From NCBI GenBank assembly GCA_003354135.1, contig PIVK01000008.1:28842-92841 (forward strand): a stretch of 64,000 nt of DNA, written 5' to 3'. Under the pieces are notes generated by a model. It made no database searches and was not told the DNA's origin. It saw nothing but the letters and a program-made list of their open reading frames with translations. Made by a program: the position numbers and the translations under genes. This document shows positions 18,783-29,079 of this stretch, in pieces. This DNA comes from Rhodospirillales bacterium (GTDB lineage Bacteria > Pseudomonadota > Alphaproteobacteria > Rhodospirillales > GLO-3). Within the stretch, counting starts at the first letter, position 1; every line of letters begins with the position of its first letter.

Positions 18783-19385
18783 ATGGCAGTTTTGGTTGGC
18801 AAACAAGCCCCCGATTTTACCGCCCCCACCGTAATGGGCGACGGCGGAATCAACGAAGGGTTCACTTTCTCCGAACACATTAAGGACAGCTACGCACTGC
18901 TGTTTTTCTACCCCCTTGATTTCACCTTTGTCTGCCCGTCCGAAATTCTGGCCCACGATCACCGCATGGCCGAGTTCGAAAAACGCGGCGTCAAGGTGGT
19001 CGGTGTTTCCGTCGACTCTCATTTCACCCACCTGGCCTACAAGAACACGCCGACCAAGGACGGCGGCTTGGGCCAGATCAAGATCCCGCTGGTCGCCGAT
19101 TTGACCAAGCAGATCGCGCGCGACTACGACGTTCTGGTCAACGAAGCGGTGGCACTGCGCGGGACCTTCCTCATCGACAGGGCGGGCGTCGTGCGCCACC
19201 AGGTGGTCAATGACCTTCCGCTGGGCCGCAATGTGGACGAGGCGCTACGCATGGTCGATGCGCTGCAGTTCACCGAGGAGCACGGCGAGGTCTGCCCCGC
19301 CGGCTGGAACAAGGGCGACGCGGGCATGAAGGCAAGCCCGGACGGCGTCGCCGAATACTTGGCGGAATACGCAGAAGAACTCTGA
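18783..19385 (+). CDS. 2-Cys peroxiredoxin (AhpC/TSA family)
   Basis: 200 residues. Peroxidatic C51 in DFTFVCPSE and resolving C171 in GEVCPAGWNKGD define a typical 2-Cys peroxiredoxin that reduces hydrogen peroxide and organic peroxides in the cytoplasm. The ATG has GGAG upstream. A TATAAT hexamer at 18753-18758 could be the -10 element, but no good -35 lies at the right distance. No ahpF or thioredoxin reductase is adjacent. Confidence 0.95.
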   Translation: MAVLVGKQAPDFTAPTVMGDGGINEGFTFSEHIKDSYALLFFYPLDFTFVCPSEILAHDHRMAEFEKRGVKVVGVSVDSHFTHLAYKNTPTKDGGLGQIKIPLVADLTKQIARDYDVLVNEAVALRGTFLIDRAGVVRHQVVNDLPLGRNVDEALRMVDALQFTEEHGEVCPAGWNKGDAGMKASPDGVAEYLAEYAEEL

Positions 19386-19392
19386 CCGACCT

Positions 19393-19833
19393 TTAATTGA
19401 AATCGCCGGTGGCCCGCGCCGCCGGTGGTTCCACCACCACCGACAGCAGTTCCATGAACGGCTTGGCCTCAAGCACGAGGCGCACTGCGGTTGCAATCAG
19501 CACCCGCGGGGTCGGCAAGGAGTCGAAATGTTCCTGCCCCATGAGCAGGATATGCTGGTGCGGCGTGATCCAGACGCGTCCGCCCAGGGCCTTACCTGCC
19601 TCGCGCACGATGGCCAGAGCGTTGGCCCGCCGGAAATCCGATTCCATCGTATAGGGCAAAGCCCCCAGGTCGGCGAGGAGCTGCATGCGGCCTTTTTCCA
19701 GATCGGACTCGGCCCAACCCGCGAACACGACGCCTCTGTATTGAAAGCTGAACTTCAGCGGCTTGTCCGAGCCCGCGTAGCTCGTCACTTGGCGGGCTAT
19801 GTTCGCAATACCACCCGAAGGCATCCTGGCCAT
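19393..19833 (-). CDS. Conserved-looking hypothetical protein
   Basis: 146 residues from ATG 19833, with GGGGAG nine bases upstream (an in-frame GTG lies one codon earlier). It has no signal peptide or membrane helix. The composition looks globular, with segments FQYRGVVFAGWAESDLEKG and GGRVWITPHQHILLMGQEHF. I do not recognise the family. It ends 7 bases from the convergent peroxiredoxin stop; upstream lies psd on the other strand. Confidence 0.7.
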   Translation of the reverse strand: MARMPSGGIANIARQVTSYAGSDKPLKFSFQYRGVVFAGWAESDLEKGRMQLLADLGALPYTMESDFRRANALAIVREAGKALGGRVWITPHQHILLMGQEHFDSLPTPRVLIATAVRLVLEAKPFMELLSVVVEPPAARATGDFN

Positions 19834-19985
19834 CACCCGGCGCTCCCCTTTCGTAATGACGCCACCGGAGTAAGTGGCGGAACCACATTACTAAACCTTC
19901 AGTATTTTTGCACAAACCATCTTCCGTCCGCCCCCCGGGCACGGCTATAACTGTCGGTCACCGCAAAGGCCTTGAGGAGATTCCC

Positions 19986-20672
19986 TTGCTCGACACCGTG
20001 CTGGTCCCGATCAACCGAGCCGGCTGGCCCTTCATCGGCCTGTTTGCCGCCGCCACCGTGGGCATGGCCTGGGTGTCGGAGCCGCTGGGATGGATTGGCG
20101 CCGTGCTGACCGCCTGGTGCGTTTATTTTTTCCGCGACCCCGATAGGGTGACGCCGACCCGCGAAGGCCTGATGGCGGCTCCCGCCGACGGCGTGGTGTG
20201 CCTGGTCGACGAGGCCCCGCCGCCGCCCGAACTGGGCATGGGCACCGCACCCAGGCCCCGGATCTGCATCTTCATGAACGTGTTCAACGTTCATGTGAAC
20301 CGGGCTCCGATCGCCGGCACCGTTTCGGGGCTTGCCTACGTACCGGGCCGTTTTATCAACGCCAGTTTCGACAAGGCATCCGAGCACAATGAACGCCAGT
20401 GCCTGCGCCTTACCATGACCGATGGGCGTGACATCGCCTTCGTTCAGATCGCCGGTCTCTTGGCGCGCCGCATTGTCTGTCAGGTGGATGAAGGCAGCCG
20501 ACTCAAGACGGGCGAGCGGTTCGGCCTCATCCGCTTCGGCTCGCGTGTCGACACCTACCTGCCCGAGGGGATGGCCCCTCTGGTGAGCGTCGGCCAAACC
20601 ACCGTCGCCGCCGAAACGGTGATCGCAGACCTCAAGGCCACGGAGCCTGCGCGCCAGGGTGAGGTCCGCTAG
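19986..20672 (+). CDS. psd: Phosphatidylserine decarboxylase proenzyme
   Basis: 228 residues from TTG 19986, chosen because GAGGAGA lies five bases upstream. It decarboxylates phosphatidylserine to phosphatidylethanolamine at the inner membrane. The short bacterial form is shown by [31 protein letters not shown] and the self-cleavage site FGS, where S186 becomes the pyruvoyl group. It is followed by pssA, which makes its substrate. A perfect inverted repeat begins inside its stop codon context. Confidence 0.93.
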   Translation: MLDTVLVPINRAGWPFIGLFAAATVGMAWVSEPLGWIGAVLTAWCVYFFRDPDRVTPTREGLMAAPADGVVCLVDEAPPPPELGMGTAPRPRICIFMNVFNVHVNRAPIAGTVSGLAYVPGRFINASFDKASEHNERQCLRLTMTDGRDIAFVQIAGLLARRIVCQVDEGSRLKTGERFGLIRFGSRVDTYLPEGMAPLVSVGQTTVAAETVIADLKATEPARQGEVR

Positions 20673-20712
20673 TGGTGTTTGTTCCCTGACGGATGGGAAC
20701 AAACACCACTAG
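20669..20712. repeat. Perfect 18-bp inverted repeat between psd and pssA
   Basis: Left arm 20669-20686 begins CTAGTGGTGTTTG and includes the psd stop codon TAG. The loop is 20687-20694 and the right arm 20695-20712 is its exact complement. No T-run follows, so it is not a standard intrinsic terminator. In mRNA it would form a strong hairpin 25 bases before the pssA start. Confidence 0.9.
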
Positions 20713-20737
20713 GGGAAACAACGAAGGGGAACCCATA

Positions 20738-21550
20738 ATGACCGCCATGCGCAACGGACACCGCCCCCGTATCAGGGAACTGCATATCAACCGCATGATC
20801 CCCAACATGTTGACTCTGCTTGCGGTCTGTGCCGGCCTGACCGCCATCCGCTTTGCTTTCAATAGCCAGTGGGATCTGGCGGCGGTGGCGATCCTGGCCG
20901 CCGCCGTCCTCGACGGTTTAGACGGCCGCATCGCACGAATCCTCAAGGGGGCGAGCAAGTTTGGCGCTGAGTTGGATTCCCTTTCCGACTTTCTCAGCTT
21001 TGGCGTCGCGCCAGCCGTGATGCTCTATCTTTGGGCCCTGACGGATGCTGGACGCTTCGCCTGGATCACGGTGCTGCTGTACACCATTTGTGCGGCACTG
21101 CGGCTGGCGCGATTCAACGTGGCCGACGACGAGCCGACGGAATCCGGCTGGACCCGCAATTACTTCATCGGGGTTCCGTCTCCGGCAGGTGCCGGCCTGG
21201 TGCTGCTGCCCCTGATCCTCGCCCAGCTATTCGGCGATGAGTTCTTCCGCAACACAGCGGTCGTCTGCATCTTTCTGATCGGGGTCGGCGCATTGATGGT
21301 AAGTTCGCTCCCCACCTTCTCGTTCAAGAAGATCAAGGTCGCCCACAAACTGGTGCTGCCGGTGATGTTGCTAATCGGCCTCGCGATCGCGGCGTTGATC
21401 AGCGCTCCCTGGGCCACCGTCGCCACCCTGATGCTGGTTTACCTTGCCACCATCCCCTTCAGCGTCAGGTCTTACGTTGCATTGAAGGGGACCAAGGAGG
21501 AAGAGAAGACGGAGGCCGCCCCCGAAGACGGCACCCCGCCAACGGGATAA
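20738..21550 (+). CDS. pssA: CDP-diacylglycerol-serine O-phosphatidyltransferase
   Basis: 270 residues from ATG 20738, with AAGGGGA upstream; the frame extends back into the palindrome. A multi-helix membrane enzyme of the CDP-alcohol phosphatidyltransferase family. The signature DGLDGRIAR-x8-GAELDSLSD matches DG(x)2AR(x)8G(x)3D(x)3D. It makes phosphatidylserine, the substrate of Psd encoded just upstream. This pair is the common alphaproteobacterial order. Confidence 0.94.
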   Translation: MTAMRNGHRPRIRELHINRMIPNMLTLLAVCAGLTAIRFAFNSQWDLAAVAILAAAVLDGLDGRIARILKGASKFGAELDSLSDFLSFGVAPAVMLYLWALTDAGRFAWITVLLYTICAALRLARFNVADDEPTESGWTRNYFIGVPSPAGAGLVLLPLILAQLFGDEFFRNTAVVCIFLIGVGALMVSSLPTFSFKKIKVAHKLVLPVMLLIGLAIAALISAPWATVATLMLVYLATIPFSVRSYVALKGTKEEEKTEAAPEDGTPPTG

Positions 21551-21760
21551 ACGGGAGCCGCAACCTCTCCTCCCCCGGAAAACTTGCCCTCAACCCCGCC
21601 CCCTCGAAGGGTTCGATGAAGGAAAAGCGCAAACGCGCGGGCCGGGACGACGCCTTCCTCGCCAACCTCCTCTCTCAATTTGCCCAGGTTCAAGTGCGAT
21701 AGCCCGTCCTAAGGGACCTTTCTTTCCCTTGACGCCCCGGCTGTCAGGGCCCACATTGAG

Positions 21761-23721
<1,961 letters not shown>

Positions 23722-23804
23722 TCCGAGTCGTTTCGTGATGCGGCTTATTCTGTAAATATTCCTATATTTCAATATGATAGAGCAGGTTCGCGCGAGAATG
23801 CGGC

Positions 23805-23826
23805 ACCGAGAAGCAGCTTCGGTTTT
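23805..23826 (+). terminator. Probable terminator downstream of thiC
   Basis: ACCGAGAAG-CAG-CTTCGGT forms a stem with one bulged G and is followed by TTTTT. It lies about 85 bases after the thiC stop and before the kinase gene. Confidence 0.6.
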
Positions 23827-23921
23827 TCACGATATATTTTAAATAGGCGCCAATCCGGCGCCACGCCCCTTCCCCACCAGTTGTATGGCAGATATCATGG
23901 TCTCGGTTGGAGAGCGTGGCA

Positions 23922-25733
23922 ATGCAGCTGTCAAATCTCAAGCGCACCATACTCGTTCCGTTGGCAATCGCGCTGGCCGGGCTGGCGGTGACCTTCGTCG
24001 TTATCTTGGCGTTGACCCGCGAGCGCGTCTACGAGCACGACACCGCCCAGGCATTGAACACGGCGCGCCACATCTTCGACACCCGGGTCCAGTTTACCTC
24101 CAGAGCGCTGGAAGGCGCCCTCGCCGCCATCCTGAGCGACGAGACCCTCAAATCCCGGTTCCTGGACCGGGACCGGGCGAAGCTGCTGTCGGCGTCCCAG
24201 CCGCTCTATTCCCAGCTCGCCAGAGACTACATGGTCAGCCACCTCTATTTCATCGGCGCAGACGAACGCACGTTTCTGCGCGTTCATGATCCGGACCGGC
24301 ACGGGGATGTCCTGTCTCGCACCACGCTGCGCCTTTCCCGTGACCGCAAAGATACGGTCGGCGGCATTGAACTGGGGCCGTTGGGAACACTGACGCTCCG
24401 CGTCATCGCGCCTTGGATGGAAGGGGCGCGACATCTCGGCTACGTGGAATTGGGGGTCGAGGTCTCGGGCATGGTGGCCGACATCGAAAAGGCTCTCAAC
24501 GCCCAGACCGCCATCTTCATCTACAAGGGCTTGGTCTACCGGCCCCTGTGGGAACAAGGCATGAAACTGCTCAACCGGGTTCCCGACTGGGACCTGCTGG
24601 ACACCCTGCTGCTCACCAGCGGCAACCAGGAGACTCTACCCAGCGGCCTGCTGAATATGATGAACGATCATACCCACGGCGATGCGGTGTCCCCCGGCGG
24701 GACACGCATCGAATCCGGGAACCGATTCCTGCTGGTCGCCTTGCTGCCCATTGTCGACGCCGCCGGTTGGGAAATGGCGGACCTCGCCATTCTCATCGAC
24801 GTCACTACAATCCGCCAAGTTTTCATCCACGACATTGCGATGCTGGGCGGGATCACCGTCCTCGCCGGCACGTTGTTGTTCACCGGCTTCTACGTCCTGC
24901 TTGACCGGGTTCAGGCCCGATTGCAGAACACGGAACGGGACCTCGTCGAGGCTGTCGAGGCGACAAAGACGGCGAGCCGCACAAAGTCCGCCTTCCTGGC
25001 CACGGTCAGCCACGAACTGCGGACTCCACTCAATGCCATTATCGGCTTTTCCGAAATGATCAAAAGCGAGATCATGGGGCCGCTTGGCAACGACTCGTAC
25101 AAGGGTTATGTCAACGACATCCACCAGGCAGGCCAGGACCTGATGAAGTTGATCAGCGACATCCTCGACATCTCGAAGATGGAGGTGGGTGAGATTCACC
25201 TCGAACAGCTGCCGGTCGATATCGGTCTCGTTGTGCAGTTGGCCATCGGCATGGTCCAGGAGCGGGCCAAGGTGGCCCAGGTCGCCCTATTATCCGAAAT
25301 CTCGGTTGGCCTGCCCCAGATCCGGGGTGACGAACTCAGGCTCAAGCAGGTGCTTCTCAACCTCGTCACCAACGCGCTCCAGTTCACCCCCGAAGGCGGT
25401 TCCATCACCGTTACTGCCCGCGCCGAGACTGATCATATCGTCATCACGGTGACCGACTCCGGGGTTGGCATGAAACCCGAGGACATTCCCAGGGTCCTTG
25501 CTCCCTTCGTCCAACTGGCCGACCAAATGACCCGCAACCACGGGGGGGCCGGGCTCGGCTTGCCGCTGACCAAACACCTGGTGGAGTTGCACAAAGGCAC
25601 TCTGGAGTTCACCAGCACCCCCGGCCAAGGTACCATCGCCACCGTCCGCCTGCCTGCCGACCGGCGGCCTCTGCGACCCCGTCAGAGTCGCCGGACACAG
25701 CCACGTCCGGCGCCCCCCCTATCTTCCAAATAG
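23922..25733 (+). CDS. Membrane sensor histidine kinase
   Basis: 603 residues from ATG 23922, with GGAGA eight bases upstream. One membrane helix at about 10-32, a large extracytoplasmic sensor (about 35-300, dCache-like by size), a second helix near 305-330, then HisKA with phospho-H364 in ATVSHELRTPLNAIIGFSEM, and HATPase_c with NLVTNALQFTPEGG and GGAGLGLPL. No receiver and no response regulator is adjacent, so the partner is unknown. Its 3' flank is where the 2-kb insertion cassette begins, about 100 bases on. Confidence 0.88.
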   Translation: MQLSNLKRTILVPLAIALAGLAVTFVVILALTRERVYEHDTAQALNTARHIFDTRVQFTSRALEGALAAILSDETLKSRFLDRDRAKLLSASQPLYSQLARDYMVSHLYFIGADERTFLRVHDPDRHGDVLSRTTLRLSRDRKDTVGGIELGPLGTLTLRVIAPWMEGARHLGYVELGVEVSGMVADIEKALNAQTAIFIYKGLVYRPLWEQGMKLLNRVPDWDLLDTLLLTSGNQETLPSGLLNMMNDHTHGDAVSPGGTRIESGNRFLLVALLPIVDAAGWEMADLAILIDVTTIRQVFIHDIAMLGGITVLAGTLLFTGFYVLLDRVQARLQNTERDLVEAVEATKTASRTKSAFLATVSHELRTPLNAIIGFSEMIKSEIMGPLGNDSYKGYVNDIHQAGQDLMKLISDILDISKMEVGEIHLEQLPVDIGLVVQLAIGMVQERAKVAQVALLSEISVGLPQIRGDELRLKQVLLNLVTNALQFTPEGGSITVTARAETDHIVITVTDSGVGMKPEDIPRVLAPFVQLADQMTRNHGGAGLGLPLTKHLVELHKGTLEFTSTPGQGTIATVRLPADRRPLRPRQSRRTQPRPAPPLSSK

Positions 25734-25822
25734 GTCTGATCCCGATTCCGCCGCGTTGCAACAAGGGTTACATACCGGCAGTATGCGCCCCTTGCCGGGC
25801 CTTGCGGACGAACAGAAATCCG

Positions 25823-25836
25823 GCGCAATCCGTGAC
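25823..25836. repeat. Target-site duplication, left copy
   Basis: The 14-mer GCGCAATCCGTGAC directly precedes the left terminal inverted repeat. It is repeated exactly at 27824-27837 after the right one. Confidence 0.85.
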
Positions 25837-25883
25837 GGGGTATAGTGATAGGTCGCACAGTTCTGAATTCTGACCACACTTGC
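25837..25883 (+). repeat. Left terminal inverted repeat of the cassette
   Basis: The 47-bp repeat begins GGGGTATAGTGATAGGTCGC. It matches the complement of 27777-27823 at 45 of 47 positions. Confidence 0.9.
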
Positions 25884-25897
25884 TGATAAAGACACAT

Positions 25898-25929
25898 ACA
25901 ACCGCTATCATTTATTTGGTAGCGGTTGT
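25898..25929 (+). terminator. Subterminal hairpin, left end of cassette
   Basis: A 12-bp stem with one wobble pair (ACAACCGCTATC at 25898 with GGTAGCGGTTGT at 25918) and an 8-base loop, followed by TTTCTT. It would stop transcription entering from the left flank. Confidence 0.6.
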
Positions 25930-26097
25930 TTCTTATTGTTCACATTGAAATCAATGATTTAATTTTGGAAATTTGCAGCTAAAAATGCTAGTAATTGGTA
26001 TAGTTCAGACAATGAATAAAACCAACGACAACCCCTGAAATTGGCATTGTTATTCGGAGTGTGTCGCGGTCATGTAACGTATTAATTTAAGGTTTAG

Positions 26098-26244
26098 TTT
26101 TTTTTAAAGACGGCTGTAATTGAAGGGCAAATTGAACCGCTCAAAAAATTAAAAGAGATATTAGAACAAAATGGAATCACCCGACTTGGTTCTATTGGTG
26201 AAATCAATTTTGACCATTGTTATTTCCCTGATACTTTGTTGTAG
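26098..26244 (+). pseudogene. Gene fragment inside the cassette, unrecognised
   Basis: An open stretch of 48 codons without a start codon encodes a lysine/glutamate-rich helical segment (GQIEPLKKLKEILEQNGITR) and ends at TAG 26242-26244. The composition looks coding. I do not recognise the parent protein. The rest of 25930-26516 is AT-rich with no gene seen. Confidence 0.35.
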
Positions 26245-26516
26245 CTCTTAAATTTACGACCATTACGGCGTGAGCATAAGACATTCACCGCTATGATGCC
26301 AGCCGGATACTCTCTTATTGTATGGTTTTATCTTTCAATTTTAGCCGTATTCCTGCTATAATACCTTCCGCCCCTCCTGAGGTTTAAAATCCGGCATAAT
26401 TGCCTCTTTTCCACACCCTTTCTCGACACGATAGGCAGCGGACGGTTCCGCCCTCAGCGGTTTTGGGAAACATAACTTATGTGTTGTGGGCTTAATTTTT
26501 GGAGAAACAAAGTTAG

Positions 26517-27515
26517 ATGGAAATTGATAAATATATTGAAATTGTTACGATACCTGAAAATACGCTCCCTAAGAAATATCGACAAAATGTTGGAATTACA
26601 CTCGATATACCAATAATTTCCGAAGTTTTAAGGCAGCGCTATGAAAAGGTTTCTGTAAGCGTCATTAAGACAGAAGATGATTTAAAAGAGCTGGTATTAA
26701 AAAAACCGAATCTGGTTTTTTCAGGAATTAAATATTTTTGTTTTAATGATCAGAATGATGTAGCGGATGAAGATGCTTGGTTTTCTAATTTCTTAGCGGC
26801 GCATAATATTGCCTATATCGGATCAACAGTAAGAGCTTATAGAAACTCATATAATAAAACGCTTGCGAAACAGATTGTTCAAGCTGCTGGCATTAAGACA
26901 GCGCACTCTTTTACAACGCAGCCTGATGAGCACACATCGATTCAATCTCTTCCAATTTCTTTTCCGCTTTTTGTAAAACCTGCTTCTGGGGGGGATAGCC
27001 AAGGTATAGATGCAAACTCTATTGTCTCTGATTTTAAAAGTTTCCAAGCTAAAGTGCTGGGTATTTATAAAAACCAACAGAGGTGTTCTTTGGTGGAAAC
27101 ATATTTATCTGGCAAAGAATATACCGTCGGTATTTTCGAAAATAGAGCTGATGAAAAGCTAACGGTAATGCCAATAGAAATTATTCCGAGTAAAAACAAA
27201 AACGGTCATCGTATTCTTGATTATGAAACCAAGAAGAATGACGCTGAAAAAGTGATTGCGGTTACAGACCCACAAATCCACACGCTGCTATCTGGTCTAG
27301 CGACCAAAGTATTTAAAGCGCTTGAGGCAACCTCACATGCACGAATTGATATTAAAATGGATGAACATGGTGTTCCTCATTTCCTTGAAGGAAATCTGAA
27401 GCCGGGACTTGGCAAAGGTTACTTGTATAGGGCATGTGAGCTTAATCAAGAGATGAGCTATGAACAAATGATCTATAAAATCACCGATAATGCTTTAGCT
27501 TACCATAGTAATTAG
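26517..27515 (+). CDS. ATP-grasp ligase related to D-alanine-D-alanine ligase
   Basis: 332 residues, AT-rich, with GGAG upstream of ATG. The ATP-grasp core is visible: FPLFVKPASGGDSQGID (glycine loop), VETYLSGKEYTVGIF, and near the C-terminus ARIDIKMDEHGVPHFLEGNLKPGLG. That last motif occupies the place of the ENTxPGMT signature of Ddl but differs at the serine/threonine that contacts substrate. It is therefore probably a peptide or amino-acid ligase rather than a housekeeping Ddl. It is the sole intact passenger of the cassette. Substrate unknown. Confidence 0.85.
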   Translation: MEIDKYIEIVTIPENTLPKKYRQNVGITLDIPIISEVLRQRYEKVSVSVIKTEDDLKELVLKKPNLVFSGIKYFCFNDQNDVADEDAWFSNFLAAHNIAYIGSTVRAYRNSYNKTLAKQIVQAAGIKTAHSFTTQPDEHTSIQSLPISFPLFVKPASGGDSQGIDANSIVSDFKSFQAKVLGIYKNQQRCSLVETYLSGKEYTVGIFENRADEKLTVMPIEIIPSKNKNGHRILDYETKKNDAEKVIAVTDPQIHTLLSGLATKVFKALEATSHARIDIKMDEHGVPHFLEGNLKPGLGKGYLYRACELNQEMSYEQMIYKITDNALAYHSN

Positions 27516-27730
27516 ACGATAAATGAAGAAGACTTTGCCGGCACAGCAGCAACAGGCTAAGATTAAAAGAAAAAGACGAAGAACATAGGGCAGATTAGAG
27601 AGGTTAAGTCAGCCAAAAAGTTATAGAGAGCGCTATATAGATAAAGTGTTGAGTGAATATTAATTGCCTCCATCTTTTCTCTTTTTGTCTATAATAATCC
27701 AAAAATTTACTCAAAAATATTAATAAAAAA

Positions 27731-27762
27731 GCAATCGCTGCCAAATGCATGGTAGCGATTGC
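27731..27762. terminator. Subterminal hairpin, right end of cassette
   Basis: GCAATCGCTGCC at 27731 pairs with GGTAGCGATTGC at 27751 (12 bp, one wobble). It is flanked by A-run and T-run, so it can terminate in both directions. Between the ATP-grasp stop (27515) and here I see only AT-rich DNA without a convincing gene. Confidence 0.7.
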
Positions 27763-27776
27763 TTTTGTCTTTAGCG

Positions 27777-27823
27777 GCAAGTGTGGTCAGAAATCGGAAC
27801 TGTGCGACCTATCACTATACCCC
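27777..27823 (-). repeat. Right terminal inverted repeat of the cassette
   Basis: The complement of the left repeat, 45 of 47 positions. The outer tip is ...CACTATACCCC at 27823. Confidence 0.9.
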
Positions 27824-27837
27824 GCGCAATCCGTGAC
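27824..27837. repeat. Target-site duplication, right copy
   Basis: Exact copy of the 14-mer GCGCAATCCGTGAC found at 25823-25836. Confidence 0.85.
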
Positions 27838-27871
27838 GGTTATTTTGTCTCGAGCCCTTAACGGAGCAGCC

Positions 27872-28738
27872 CTAATGCCCGGCGCAATCTCTCATGACTG
27901 AGAAGTTGTGGCGCATGACGGCGGAGTAGAGCCTGGGGCCCGCAGGGAAATCGATGCCGAACGAGTCGAGTTCGCCCACCCGCAGTCCCGAGCCCTGGAT
28001 CAGCAAGTCGGCACCCTCTGTAGTCAACCCCCGTTCGGTCAGCAAGCAGCGGGCCCCGCTTTCGCGTGCCGCGCCGAGCGCTCCCAGGAGAGACGAGGTC
28101 GCCGCGGGAGCGTCGGGAGACGGGCTCAAGATCGCGGCGACGTCCAGTGCATAGGCCTGAGCGAAATACTGCTGGGTGTCGTGGTAGAGGATCATCGGAC
28201 CCGCCGCCACCGCCCGGTATCCGAACTCGAACTCCCGGTCGAGGCGGGTCACCTCCTCCGCCAGGCGAAGCCGATTTTCCATGTAGTGCCGGGAATTCTT
28301 CGGATCGGCGGCGGCCACGGCTTTGGCCAGCTCGTTGACCAGCGCTCGGGCGTTGCGCACATCAAGCCAGAAGAACGGATCACGGCTGTCATCGGCCCCG
28401 TCCCGCTGCGGCAGGATCTTGAAGACATCGCTGGATAGCAGCTCCATCACCCGGCCGCGGCGCTTAGCCGCCAGGGGTGCGGCCAGGAAGCGTTCCAGTT
28501 CGGGACCGACCCATACCACCAGGTCCGCCGCCATGACTTCCTTTTCCTGTTCCGGAGACAGCTTGTGGCCATAGGGGACCGCGTCGCCGGGGACCAGCAG
28601 GCGGGGCTCCGCCACGCCATCCATCAGGGCGGCCAGCAGGGAGTGGATCGGCTTGATGCCGGCTACGATGGTCGGGCCCGCGAACGCCGGAGGCGCTGCG
28701 AAAAGGAAGACGAACAGGACAAAAGCAAAATGTCGCAT
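27872..28738 (-). CDS. ZnuA-like metal ABC transporter substrate-binding protein
   Basis: 288 residues with a signal peptide (FAFVLFVFLFAAPPAFA). Cluster A-1/ZnuA features: VAGIKPIHSLLAALMDGV at the mature N-terminus, the metal-binding His in YGHKLSPEQ, DPFFWLD (normally DPHxWLD, here F for the His), ILYHDTQQYFAQAY, and the long bridging helix. The histidine-rich loop of ZnuA is absent. No ZnuB or ZnuC gene is adjacent. Its ATG shares a base with the stop of the small periplasmic gene upstream. The altered DPH motif suggests metal binding may be changed. Confidence 0.85.
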   Translation of the reverse strand: MRHFAFVLFVFLFAAPPAFAGPTIVAGIKPIHSLLAALMDGVAEPRLLVPGDAVPYGHKLSPEQEKEVMAADLVVWVGPELERFLAAPLAAKRRGRVMELLSSDVFKILPQRDGADDSRDPFFWLDVRNARALVNELAKAVAAADPKNSRHYMENRLRLAEEVTRLDREFEFGYRAVAAGPMILYHDTQQYFAQAYALDVAAILSPSPDAPAATSSLLGALGAARESGARCLLTERGLTTEGADLLIQGSGLRVGELDSFGIDFPAGPRLYSAVMRHNFSVMRDCAGH

Positions 28739-29079
28739 TAATTCTCACCAAAGATCTGTGTCATGGCTTCGATGGCCAGGGCAGTGGCCTGCTTGTGGTG
28801 TACCGGTTCGGAGCAAGGCGCGCTACGGGAAGCCAAATCGAGGTAGGTGGTGTTGGTCGTCTCTTCGAAGGTTTGCCCATACTCCCGGACCGTCGGCACG
28901 GCGCGGACGATGGCCTCTTTGATGGTGCGGACCAGTTCGGAACGCTTGCAGTAGAGGGCCTCGCCATTGAGGCGGCCCAGCGTTTCGAGGGTTCTTTCCT
29001 CGCGGTCGACGGCGTCTTCGGCCATAGCGGCCGAGGCAAGGGCCAAAACGGCGGCAAATACGGCAGTCGTGGTCTTCAT
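28738..29079 (-). CDS. Small periplasmic protein, hypothetical
   Basis: 113 residues with a clear signal peptide (AVFAAVLALASAAMAED). The mature part is helical with two cysteines (LYCKRSEL and SAPCSEP) that may form a disulfide. I do not recognise a family. It is coupled at both ends: an ATGA overlap with the kinase gene upstream and a one-base overlap with the ZnuA-like gene downstream. It probably works with these two. Confidence 0.7.
   Translation of the reverse strand: MKTTTAVFAAVLALASAAMAEDAVDREERTLETLGRLNGEALYCKRSELVRTIKEAIVRAVPTVREYGQTFEETTNTTYLDLASRSAPCSEPVHHKQATALAIEAMTQIFGEN

Larger units (their letters stand above)
25837..27823. mobile_element. Transposase-free insertion cassette with ATP-grasp passenger gene
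   Basis: A 1987-bp AT-rich element bounded by 47-bp terminal inverted repeats with two mismatches (25837-25883 and 27777-27823, tips GGGGTATAGTGATAGG) and flanked by an exact 14-bp direct repeat. It holds one intact gene (ATP-grasp, 26517-27515) and no transposase. This is the architecture of a mobile insertion cassette, which moves when a related insertion sequence supplies transposase in trans. The transposase family is not recognised from the termini. Insertion was into intergenic DNA between a kinase gene and a ZnuA-like gene. Confidence 0.85.

Noticed and set aside
20669..20712. Standard intrinsic terminator of psd
   Set aside because: The perfect stem has no following T-run, and pssA continues on the same strand 25 bases later.
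26517..27515. Housekeeping D-alanine-D-alanine ligase
   Set aside because: The C-terminal substrate motif differs, and the gene is a mobile passenger far from any cell-wall cluster.
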